Source: Hyaloraphidium curvatum
Lineage: Eukaryota; Monoblepharomycota; Hyaloraphidiomycetes; Hyaloraphidiales; Hyaloraphidiaceae
DNA: 64,000 bases
Direction: 5' to 3'
NCBI GenBank assembly: GCA_025558095.1
Contig: JAIVFI010000028.1
Span: 372,001-436,000 of the forward strand
A program made the position numbers and the translations under genes. The notes under the pieces are model-generated. The model was not told where the DNA came from. It made no database searches and saw only the letters and a list, made by a program, of their open reading frames with translations. The first letter of the stretch is position 1. Every line of letters starts with the position of its first letter. Shown here in pieces: positions 44,301-54,132 of this stretch.

Positions 44301-47300
44301 CGGCTGCTGACTGCGCTCAAGGTTCTCATCCGTCGCTTCCTACGCGGGGAGGTGAACGCGGGCGTCGGCCGGAGGCGGATTGGCCCAATCCTCAGCTACG
44401 CTCTGGCAAAGCTCGGATATGGGGACGACGACTTCTCCAATTTCCCGTTCGAAAGCGCATTTGGCTGTGGTCTTGCCGAGGCCACGGAGCTCAGGGTCGG
44501 GCTGGGGAGGCTTTTCCGGCCGTTCAGAGGCTTGCAGCTGAACCGGATCGTTGACCTCCGGGATTCAAAACAGAAGCCGCCGGTGCCGGCAACCGTTTCG
44601 CAGCGGAGGGTTATCGCTCGGGTCCTGCAGGACAAGCAGGCGGGCAACCCCGTGGCGGCCGCGGTGCGAACCGTGAACCTGCCGAAGGGCAAGCCGCGCG
44701 GAAAGGTCGACGCGGAAACGGAGGCGGTGCGCAGCTACCTCCAGAACATTTGGGAGACGCTGCCGCGGGCCTCACCTGCGGAGAAGGCTGACTTGCGAAA
44801 GGTGGAGCTGCAGGAGCTGAGGGACTGGGTGGTTGCAAACCGTCTACAGCTTCGGAGCATCCCCTTCCGCTACCCGGCCGTGACCACGGCAACGATTCGG
44901 TCGACAGAGCAGAAACCCAAGTTCTGGGTCCCCGAGCACGCCGAGGACATGAACGAGGCGGCGGCGGCGGCATTGGTGGGGCAGAACCGGCCCCACTGGG
45001 AAAGCGAGAAGCTTCTGGTGGCGCGGATGAGCGAGTATGACCTCGACAAGTGTCGTTCATCCACGAACCCCGCGGACGAAGCCTTCGGCTTCCAGATGTG
45101 CTTCATCGCCCTGCACGAGCTCGAAAAGCAGGACGAGGCGCTGAAGAAGAGGGCCGCGTCCGCGGCTGCTGCACTGCCGGGACCTGGAACGGCGCGGAGG
45201 ACGAGCACCGCCAGGGACCCCGATTCAACCCCAACTTTCCCAACCATTTCAACTGCTCCGGTCAAGGACAGGGAGGCTTCGAACAAGACCAGGAGGGCCC
45301 GCAACACGTGGCGGCCGCACCGCGTCGAGAAGCGGCATTACAGCAAGAATGGCTCCCCGAAGCGATGGCACGGGTTCGTCGTGAGCTTCCGTAAGCGCCG
45401 ACCGCAGCCGGGGCCCGAGGGACTCGCCAAGAAGGAGACCATGGAGACGAAGCGGCGGGAGCGCAAGGCGGCCGCCGCCGCCGCGATGGCGGGGCTTGGC
45501 GCCGCCCAGACCGGCAAGGAAAAGGCAGCCTCGTGGGCGCGGCGGAAGCTTCGGGCTGCGGTCGCCGAAATCAGCTTGTCCCCCGTGACCGTCTACATCT
45601 CGGCCTCGGATCTGCCCGAGTTTTTGTCCAAGCTGGGCGTGGAGGTCGCGCCTGGCATCGACACCTCGCGCGTTGACTCGGACTACCTATTCGGCCACCT
45701 GCTCAACGGCGGCAACCAACTCGTCAACGAGGACCGGCTCTTCCGCCTCCGTCAGCAGGGCAAAGTCTCGGCAAGGGGCCATGCCGCCGCCACGCAGCCC
45801 ATCTATCGTCGCACCGCGGACGTTCTGAGGTACTCCGGCGTCCGGGGCATCTATCATTGCGGCAGCACCCTGGGCATTCTTAACGAAGAAGTCTCCTTCG
45901 TGGAAAAGGTCTCGTTCCAGCAGTCGCAGCAGCAGGAGCGGCAAAACACGACACAGGACGTCGAGCCGCCAAAGCGCGCAGCGCATTCGCCAGCAGCCGC
46001 GCCGGCTCCTCCTGTTCAAACTCGGCCCACCGTCTCCGTTCCCGCCGCAGCTCATGTGCCCGCCGGTCTTGCTGCTTTCGAAGTGGATGTTTCGTTCCCT
46101 CGCGATGTTCCGATGGATCCCTACCCGCCGCTCTACACCGGTCCATGGCTGCCAAACGGCGATCCGGACCCGCCGTGCGACATGGCTGTCTTCGATGGTG
46201 GGCATTTTGCTCAGTGACGCACGGGTTCGGAGGCTGATCGGATCCTCACTTTTCCAGGCCAGAATCGGATTTGGCATGGGGGCATGGTCTACTACCTGCA
46301 GGCGACGGCCCAAGGGGACGAATCGGTCCCGATGGATTGGGAGCCCTCTTATTGTGCCAGCAGCAACCTTAACTTCACCACCATGCCTTCCGAGCCTCCG
46401 GCGGACTGCGGCATCCCCGCCGCGGTCCCGCCGGAACCCCCGCCCTTTTTCTCCTTCGTCGAACCACCAGCCTCGACTTCTCTCCCTGCCTCCATTCCCC
46501 CGGAACCGCCCCCGCATTGGGTGCACGACCCGTGCTCGTGCTGTCAAGATGCCGCCTGCAAGGCCGTGGACTGTGCGCCCAAGGTGTTCGCGCCCCTGAG
46601 CTCGGGGCACAACGACCCTCCCTGCGCGACTGTCTCGCCCGGTGACTCGGTGCCCGAGACTTCTGTGCATCCATGCGCGGCCCTTCCTTTCCCCGACTTC
46701 TCGCCGCCACTTCCTTCCCCCTTCCTTTCTTGCTTCCCTCCCGAAGTCGTCGTTTGCGCGGTCGAACCGTCGCCGCCGACGGTAACGGTCGAGGGCAAGT
46801 TCGCTGCCCCCGTACCTCCTCAGCTGGCCCCGACCCCGGTTCCGCTCCCGCCGCGTTCTGCCGAGCCGTTGCCGCGGCCCCCGGTCGACTTCAAGACTGG
46901 CATTCCCGTCTACTACCTCAGCCGCCCTGACCATGTGTCCGTGCTGGCACCCAATCTCCTGCACATGCCGACGCAGGCGGAAATGTTCGAGCGGGCCGAG
47001 CGCGGCGAGCCAGTGGAGGGCGGGGTCGTCGACGTGGATCCGAATCGCTGGTTTCTGGCTGTTGCCAACCGCCGCGTCGACGTGCGGCTCGTTGCCAAGA
47101 GCCTGAACCCCGGGCCGAACGGACGCTACGACTTCGCCAACAGTCATCTGCCGGGGACAACGGAGCGCATCACCGTGACCAATGCCGACGGCACCAAGTC
47201 GCACTACGTGCCGAAGCGGGCGAACCCGTCCAAGGCCGACGGTTCCGTCAGCTTCGGGAGGATCGTCGGCTTCCACCTAGAGCACTCCTGCTCCGATACT

Positions 47301-48629
47301 AAGCGGATCGCAAGGTCTTTCGGTCCGTCGCCGCCTGCCGCTGGAGCGTGCAGACACCACCCGCTCTGGGAGCCCAAGATCTCGGAGTTCAAGCCGCCGG
47401 CGCCCGATTCGCGCCCCAACGACGCTGCAAAGGCGGAGAAGCACGCTCGGCGCAACGTCGAACTGTTCCCGACCCCTGGCGGCTGCACGGACGAGTTTGG
47501 TGCCAAGCTGTGGGGCGAGGTCGCTGGTGCCGGCCGTGCGGGGACCCCGGCGCTGCCGGAGCTCATCCTCGGTGTTCCGGCCAAGCTCGACCGCCGCCTG
47601 TGCGGCTACGACAAGGCGGCCGCGCGTCTGAATGCCACCAAGCGGACCACCATGCTGGACGTCAACGATTGCGAGGGCAACCCTGTGCAGAAGTCTCTCC
47701 ACGATTTCGAGCGCGACCTGCCCTCTCAACGCACGACAAACAGTGCAGCCTTCTCGGACTACACGAGGGCGCTGCTGCCACAACTCGACCGCATCCTGGA
47801 CGTCTACTGTTCCGGAGAACGGAGGTGGGCAAGCCAATCCCTGTGGCAACGACTTCGCTCACGCATCCTGCAGCCTGGATCGTGTGCGCACGATTCGCCG
47901 GCGCCGCGAGGTCCTCAGCTGGATCTGTCGCGACATGTGTCGCAACCCGTATTCGGGCAAGTACGATCCACAGACGACCATCGCATACGGCGCCGCGCGA
48001 TTCGGCCATGCGAGCAAGGGCGGCCCGGCCTCCCGGATCGTTCGCTTCAGGGCGGAGCTGGCCAAGGCCGGGATCATGGTCTTGGTCAACGAGTACCTCA
48101 CGTCCCAGATGTGCAGCTGGTGCGGCAGCCGCCGTGATCATCCGACTCGCCTGACGTCCTTTCCAGCTGCAAGACCACCTATGTCGTCGGAATCCGGAAC
48201 CCCGGCTCCAAGGGCGAGGTGCGCGGGGTGAAATACTGTCCCCTCTGCCGCCGCTTCTGGATGCGCGACGTGAACAGTGTGCACTCCATGGAGCACCTCT
48301 TCTGGTTCGGCCTCATCACCGGAGGGGAGCGCCCCTGGCCGTTCAGGCCGGACACCAGGAAGCCGAAGCCGCAGCCCAAGCTCCGAGCTGGGACTGGTGC
48401 AGCGCCGCGCAAGTCCGCGGGTGAGCGCGCTCGCATTCGCGACGGTCATCCCGAGCGTCATCCCGAGCTGATCCGGGAGCTCCAGGTGCCGCCACAGGCC
48501 GCAAGCGTACGGCCGCAAGCGCCGCGAATGGGTCGGTCAAGAAGCTCAAGCCGGCAAGCTGACCTGGCCGCGGAAACAGTTACAAGTTGGCGTGCCATGC
48601 ACCGCGTGGGCGCCATTGCATTTGCTTGA
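40257..48629 (+). CDS. DDE transposase joined in frame to a Fanzor (TnpB-like) RuvC nuclease
   Basis: Six exons: 40257-42572, 42630-43201, 43268-46197, 46258-47824, 47874-48119 and 48167-48629. They total 8094 nt, 2697 aa, with every junction in phase. Residues 1-360 are an IS630/Tc1-type transposase: two helix-turn-helix regions, then LDESSFQ, VILDNAGFH and SPEFNPTEYVF, the DDE triad. No stop separates this from the rest. The middle (residues about 380-2100) is unrecognised; it contains zinc-finger-like Cys/His clusters (CPLCSF, HVKGAHLTCRACPGKGH, CPFCFAGG), an acidic stretch and a Pro-rich stretch. The C-terminal core is Fanzor: RuvC-I VDVDPNRWF, RuvC-II MVLVNEYLTSQMC, zinc ligands in CSCC and KYCPLC, and RuvC-III RDVNSVHSM. 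Fanzors are RNA-guided DNA nucleases carried by eukaryotic transposons. Two separate proteins from one locus remain possible. Confidence 0.8.
46900..48320 (+). mobile_element. Fanzor RuvC nuclease core
   Basis: Catalytic codons: RuvC-I Asp at 47037-47039, RuvC-II Glu at 48091-48093, RuvC-III Asp at 48267-48269. Zinc ligands flank the last intron: MC-S then CC after splicing 48120-48166, and CPLC at about 48240-48251. This order (RuvC-I, RuvC-II, zinc finger, RuvC-III) and the EY-TS, YGAARFG and RDVNS signatures identify Fanzor rather than other RuvC families. Confidence 0.88.
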
Positions 48630-48861
48630 TCGAGGTGGAGTCCGTCAGGGACCGCCTTTTATTCGCAGGCTCGATGATGAACATTGCTGCTAGGCCGCAA
48701 AGGATTGCGGCACAGGGGGAACAGTAGCAGTTTCTGAGAGTGTAGCTAGCGATGGCCAAATAGCGCGCCGGGGGCCCAAACAACGCATCGGAACCAAAGC
48801 ATCGGGACCCGGTCTCCCGCCGCGAGCTCTAGAGACCGTAAAGGTCTCCTCGCCGGCGCCG
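48630..48861. other. Downstream flank of Fanzor; expected guide-RNA region and right end
   Basis: 232 bp with no ORF. In known TnpB and Fanzor loci the guide RNA is made from the 3' part of the gene through to the element end, so this is where it would be sought. I see moderate self-complementarity but no decisive fold. Confidence 0.4.
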
Positions 48862-50231
48862 ATGGCCCCGATGGCGGCAACACTCGCCCTCCTGGTCGCC
48901 CTCTCCCTGCCGGCGGCGCTGGCACGGAGCTTGCCTTCGTCCCGATTCCCCCACTATCGATGCCAGAACCACACCGAGCACTTCACGGACCCCTCGGTGC
49001 TCGTGAATGTAACGACCTGGGACGGCAACACGGACGGCAGGCCACGCTGGATTTCCGAGTACGACCCTTCTCACGCAGAGGTTATAAACGGGTCGGTCAG
49101 GATGTACCTGACTCCGGACACTCGCCCGGTTGCCAATGAGTGGGGAAGGATCATGGGCTGGCCGGTTGCGATCACGTCGTCGATGTGTACGTCGTGACAA
49201 GGGCGATTCAGGTCTTGTAGTAAGTCTTACTGCTGGAGCCCTCAGGGATCGGCCAGGGCAAGGTCTGCGCTCGGCTGCGCACGGGCAAGGGAGGCGGCAT
49301 TGTTACGGCGTTTATGATGGCTAGCTATTCTCAAGGGTACGAAGTTGACGACGAGCTCGATTGGGAAAGTGGGGATCAGCGACAAAGCGTCCCCGCGTGG
49401 AGGCGACATCGCTGACACCCTCACCGCGCAGTTGTCGGCAAACCCGAATGGCTGTCGGATGCGCAGAGCAACTTTTTCGCCCTGGGAAAGCTCAACTACA
49501 ACAACTCGCAACACTTTTGGGGCGCCCCGAACCTTGCCGAGTCGCAGAACGAGTATTGTTTCGAGCGGACAAAGGACCGGATCCTGTGGGTTTCTGGACG
49601 AGCTTCGGACATGGGAAGTCCTCTTGCTGATCATGTGCCTGCAGATGGATCTTGAACAACCAGACGGTGCGCACTTTGGTCCGGGAGCAGCACAACAGCA
49701 CCGACTTCCCGTACCGGACCGGGGAGCATCGGCTCATGAAGGTCGCCATCTCGCTCTGGGACGGCGGCAGTGGGCCCCAGGGAACGATGGATTGGTATGC
49801 GAAGGATGTACTCGTGCCGTGTCAGCGCTTTGACGCGGCGACGTTCCAGGTCCGGCGGCCCGACCAACTGGGACAACCCCCGCAACCCCGACTACGTCGC
49901 CACGGTCGACTGGATCCGCGTCGAGTGCTACGATTCCGAAGGTGTCGATCCCAGGACCGTGACCTCCTTCCTTCCCCCGCTCTCCACGGGCCGCAGCACG
50001 GCGACTCGCTCGGCGATGACGACAGCTTCGGTCACCTCTGCAGAGCAGTCTAAAACTGCGACCACGAGCACGCAGACGGAAATCGAGTCGCCCCCGCGTA
50101 CGACTAGCTCCGTCAGGAACCAGGAGTCTGAGAACTCTGCGGCATCCAAAGCGGATTGGGCGGCCATGATGACGCTTGCTGCCGAAGGCCTCGGTCTTGC
50201 GCTCTTCATATCATCGTGTTTGTTCATGTAG
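48862..50231 (+). CDS. GH16 cell-wall glucanase/transglycosylase, GPI-anchor type
   Basis: Secreted enzyme acting on beta-glucans or linking chitin and glucan. Exons 48862-49186, 49246-49368, 49432-49589, about 49664-49794, and 49850-50231 (372 aa as modelled). A signal peptide (ATLALLVALSLPAALA) is followed by a GH16 core: GKVCARLRTGKGGGIVTAF, then the catalytic ELDWE (nucleophile and acid/base Glu). LRILW- and VRT-type strands and DWSGGPTNWDNP follow. A Ser/Thr-rich region and a hydrophobic tail suggest a GPI anchor. At the fourth intron the usual 55-nt acceptor (49644) breaks the frame; acceptor 49663 restores it but drops a few conserved residues, so either the model or the gene is imperfect there. 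Confidence 0.75.
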
Positions 50232-50363
50232 ACATTGGAGCTAGCTAGTTTGTTTGTAGCTTGGACGCATTGTCTGTTGATTGTTGCGGATTGTTTGGGT
50301 GACTCAGCGGTCCGCGACCCTCGACCCCAACCGCCCGGATTGAACAAACCGGCCAGCCCCGTG

Positions 50364-51790
50364 ATGGCCGGTCGACCGATAAATGTTCTTATCACCTACG
50401 CCGATTCCGACCTTGGTTAGCAAGGCATCCAGGGGTGCAGACTGCGGCTGACGGGTCTCCCACCGCCAAAAGCCATTTCCCTCGTGACCTCCCTGAGCAA
50501 AGACCGCCGATGCGGGAGCGTGGCGGTCGGCATTCCTGGACCGCCAAACGATCTTCCCGGCTGGTTGCTCGACGGGTTGACCCCTGAAAAGGAGTTCCTT
50601 TACGATGGCGCAGGGCAGGAAGCCTCCGCCGCATTGGCTCGGTTCGACGCGGTCTGCATCCTTCCATCTGCTGAGGCGGACGACGAAAGCGGCGACGAGT
50701 CTCTCACCTTCCTCAAGAACGTCGTCGCCAATGGAAACGCTGGGAACGTTCTCCTCGTCGACTGGTACCAATCTGATTCGGGAGCACGGCGAGGCAGCGT
50801 CAGGGAGCACTCGGAACTTCGTGCACACCTCGAGAAGGTTTGGCGGTGCGGAAAACACCCCGTTTCAGCTTCCTTACCGTCCGTAGCAGTGCCCAGCAAA
50901 GTCCTGCGCAGCTCTGGCGGCCACTGTGCTCGGGAACTTGCTTCTTTCGATCATGCTCTTCCAGGCCATACCAAAGCGGCTCCTCATGCTGCCTCTGTAA
51001 GCATTCCTCTAGCTGGACGACGCTCCACTGATCGTCTTTCAGGGACGAGGCTCGCTTCTCACCGATCACGTTGTTCGACCTCGCCGAAGCCGCGAAGAAC
51101 ATCCTTCTCTCATGCACGCCCGATACGGAAGGCGCCATGAGCTTTGCTCCGGAGCACAGGGGACGGGGCTACCACGTGACAGGTCCCGAAGCCGTGGACG
51201 GGGTCGAGCTTGCGGAACTCCTCTCGCGATTCACGAGGGGCGACGCGACGGAAGACGGCGGTTTCGCGGGCTACGAAGTGCAGTACGTCTCCTGCTCACG
51301 CAACGAGGCCAAAAGGGTCCTCGTGGACCTTTGCGAGCTGCACGCGATGGGCGGGACCCTCGGAATATCGTCCGAGGGGGATCGCGCGGACGGACTGGCT
51401 TCCTGGACCGTGCGATCGAAGGAGGTGGAGGCGTTCCTGAACCTTTTCGATCACCTCAAGTCGAGCCACGAGAGGGCGGAAGAAGAACTGCGCACCGGGG
51501 CGAGGATCCCCGACGATCCGCTGCATCAGGTCGAGACCTGCGTGACCGAAGATTTGAAGTACTTGATCGGACGCGAGGGGCTCGGCATCTCGGATCTTCT
51601 CGATAAACAGGTAATGAAACATCATCGTCGCATAGCAAAGTTAATGGAACGTCTCCCGCAGCAACTGTCAATAGTCAACGAAGTCCAGCTCTCCAACGCC
51701 CTGTCGCCGCGCAGTTCTCTCTCCCGACGTCAACGCTCCGAGTCGAAGGAAACGCTCTCTGAGACGTCGATGGAAAGCAGCAGCCCGTAG
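50364..51790 (+). CDS. NmrA-like NAD(P)-binding protein
   Basis: Atypical short-chain dehydrogenase fold; members are often redox sensors or regulators rather than enzymes. Exons 50364-50415, 50473-50837, 50887-50996 and 51043-51790 give 424 aa. The N-terminus INVLITYADSDLA begins the Rossmann fold but lacks a clear GxxGxxG. Later blocks are typical: FQAIPKRLLMLPL, FSPITLFDLAEAAKNIL and YHVTGPEAVDGVELAELLSR. The C-terminal ~190 residues form a helical extension ending in a Ser-rich tail. A 51-nt in-frame segment (51610-51660) has GTAATG and CCGCAG ends and may be an intron; removing it does not change the frame. Confidence 0.7.
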
Positions 51791-51829
51791 CGCAAAGATG
51801 GCGCAGATGTGGTTCGCGGGACTTGTAAC

Positions 51830-53310
51830 TCAGAGGCCGAATCCATTGAGGCTGTGGAGATTGAGATCGTCTTCGAACTGCGGCGTGTCAAAGGCGTCGT
51901 TGTTGCTCCCCATGTCCAGAGTCTTCCAGTCCATCTCGGATATGCTGAACTCGTGGATGTTCACGGCCGGAAAGCGGTTCTTGTGTTCTGCGGACGCATG
52001 ATCAGTGATGCTTTCCGGGAGATGCAGAAACGGCATCACTCACGGTCGTCCCCGTGCAGCTCCCCGAAGTCGAAAGCCGAGTTCGAATCCGATCTCCTGG
52101 TGGACATGAGGATGCCGGCCACGAAAGTTGGGGATCCAGCGAGCGGGTCGTCGGCGTCGGCTGCGCTGTCCATCTTTGCCTCGGGAACGGCGAGTCCGAC
52201 GTTGAGTGGCCCAGGTTTGACGTTGCTCTCGGCTTGGTACGTCTCATCCGAGGTCCGATCCGCTCGAGAATCGCAGGCATCGAATCCATCCCGGAACTGT
52301 CCCTCCGCCATGAGCAGCGATCGATCGGCTTCGTTCATCTTCTGCAGCTGCCGGAAAAAGATGTTGTCCTCCGCAATCTCCTCGGCGACCTCTCCCTGTG
52401 TTGGTTCGGGTTTCTCCATGCCGCTCATCTTGAGGAACGGAACGCGCGTGTTGGACGTCTTGATCAGCAGTTGTTCGGGCGATCCGATCTTGCTCTTGCG
52501 CAGGCCAGAAGGCGTGGTGAAAGGCAGCGCGGACTGCGGAGGAGTCTTGGGGGTCGGGGCAGCGGTCCTGGTGGCGGAGATCGTCCTGGGGGCGAAGTCA
52601 CCGCGAGCCAGTGCGCTCGTTTGCCGGCAAGAGTCGAACCTGTCCACCCTCGGCGTGGCAAAGACCGGCCCAAACGCTTCGCTCGTTCGCAGATCCTCGA
52701 CGGAACTCTCTTGAAAGCCCTTCGGGCTCGGCTCGGTAGGCTCGTCGTCGAAAGCGCCCCAGCCGATTCCTGCCAGTCCGCCTGCCCGCCACCTTGATCC
52801 GGTGTTTCCGGGAGGAGCGGCGAGGAGTTCTCCGGGAAGCCGAGATTCTTCCGAGTGCTTCGGGGCCGCCTTTCGGACGAGTGGGTGCGCCTTGTTGGTG
52901 CCAGATCGGACTACAGTCGCGGCGAAGCCGCCGTGCATCTCGTCGGTCAGCTTGCTCATTCGTTCCTGGGCGATCGGAGTCGCACGGTAAGAGCCAGCTC
53001 CCTCGAGGACCAGAGGACGCGCACCTGCATCTTTGAGAACCTGCTGTTCAGTTTCACACTGCGCTGCGGTGGCGACGTCTCGCGCGCGCCGAGATCGCTC
53101 GAGAACCGAGGAGGAGGCAGGGAGACTAGAACGTAGGATACTTCGCGCTGCTGTCGAAGGAAGGGGAACTTTCCGGAGCGGTTGCCGTTGCCGAAGCGCG
53201 GGGCGGGAAAGGAAGCGGGCTTCGGCTTGCCTGCGGGCTCCCCGCTCCTGCGCGCGGTCGCGTGAGCTCTCCATCCGGCGCGGCGCCAGCAAAAGAATCC
53301 AACTTGGCAT
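51830..53310 (-). CDS. Disordered protein of unknown function
   Basis: Exons 53310-52044 and 51987-51830 (phase 1 join, 56-nt intron) give up to 474 aa. An alternative start is the Met at 53277 (MESSRDRAQER). Composition is rich in Ser, Pro, Arg and Glu with low-complexity stretches, for instance APTPKTPPQSALPFTTPSGL. The conserved-looking end (FSISEMDWKTLDMGSNNDAF) reads well across the splice. I recognise no domain. It is divergent to LSm5, 146 bp from its start. It could be a cell-cycle or chromatin-linked regulator by composition, but there is no evidence for a function. Confidence 0.65.
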
Positions 53311-53456
53311 GTCGTATGACAAGGAGGTCCGCGCCGTGGTCGGGCGGTTCGAGAGACATTCGGTGAGTTGTCGGCTTTGGATCCGCTGATGCGAGCGGCG
53401 TCGGTCGCACGCCTTCACGCAAAACCTCTCCGCGCTCACGGCGGCACTAGCGCGCG

Positions 53457-53817
53457 ATGGCGGCCCAATTACTACCGCTAGGTTCGCGCCGGTGCTTGCG
53501 CTGCTCGATGGCGGCCACTGAGGCCCGCAGCAGAGCTCATCGACAAGTGTGTGGGCTCGCGTCTCTGGATAGTCATGAAGTCGGAGAAGGAGTTCGTGGG
53601 CACGCTACTCGGCTTCGACGATTACGTCAACATGGTGCTCGAGGACGTGACCGAGATGTGCGTTTCACGGCCGAACCTGCGTGGAGGACGGGACTGACGC
53701 GTTGGTGGCAGCGAGCAGACACCGGAAGGCAGGAAGATCACCAAGCTGGACCAGATCCTCCTCAACGGGGCCAACATCTGCATCTTGGTTCCCGGAGGAG
53801 CGCCAGAGGGAATCTGA
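53457..53817 (+). CDS. LSM5: U6 snRNA-associated LSm5
   Basis: Member of the LSm1-7 and LSm2-8 rings that act in mRNA decay and U6 snRNP assembly. Exons 53457-53481, 53534-53657 and 53712-53817 encode 84 aa, the normal length. Sm1 and Sm2 motifs: [47 protein letters not shown]-like [19 protein letters not shown] and ICILVPG. The first intron ends CAGCAG, a tandem acceptor; the second gives LPLELID, the family consensus, while the first adds an extra Ala with a different join. The gene is too small and split to show as a long frame. Confidence 0.95.
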
Positions 53818-54132
53818 GGACCGTGGCGGGGCGGTTGCCGGCAGCTTTGGCATGGTGGATGGGTGTGGAAATCGATACCCGCGACATGGACGGCGCGACA
53901 GATCCTACGATAGCCATCGCGGAGGAGCGGTCGAATGTAGTGGAGTTAGTGACAGAGCTTCGTGTTCCTAGCTCTGATACACAGACCGGAGTACGTGATG
54001 GGAAGAGGGAGACACGGGAAGTTTCCACATCAACAGTCTTCCACTCCCGCTTCGGTGGCCTGCCAAATCAAATCGAGCCTTTGCAATCGCAATTGGGAGC
54101 ACGTTCTCAGCGACTGCGGACCGCGTGGCACC

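Noticed and set aside
40141-48809. GGTCCCGA at 40141-40148 and its complement at 48802-48809 as terminal inverted repeats of the Fanzor element
   Set aside because: Only 8 bp plus a gapped extension; a match this short between two 230-bp flanks is expected by chance, and no flanking TA duplication was seen.
53309-53388. Short plus-strand frame beginning MSYDKEVRAVVG
   Set aside because: Only 26 codons, overlapping the divergent gene's start; nothing supports it as a gene. The LSm5 start at 53457 is independent of it.
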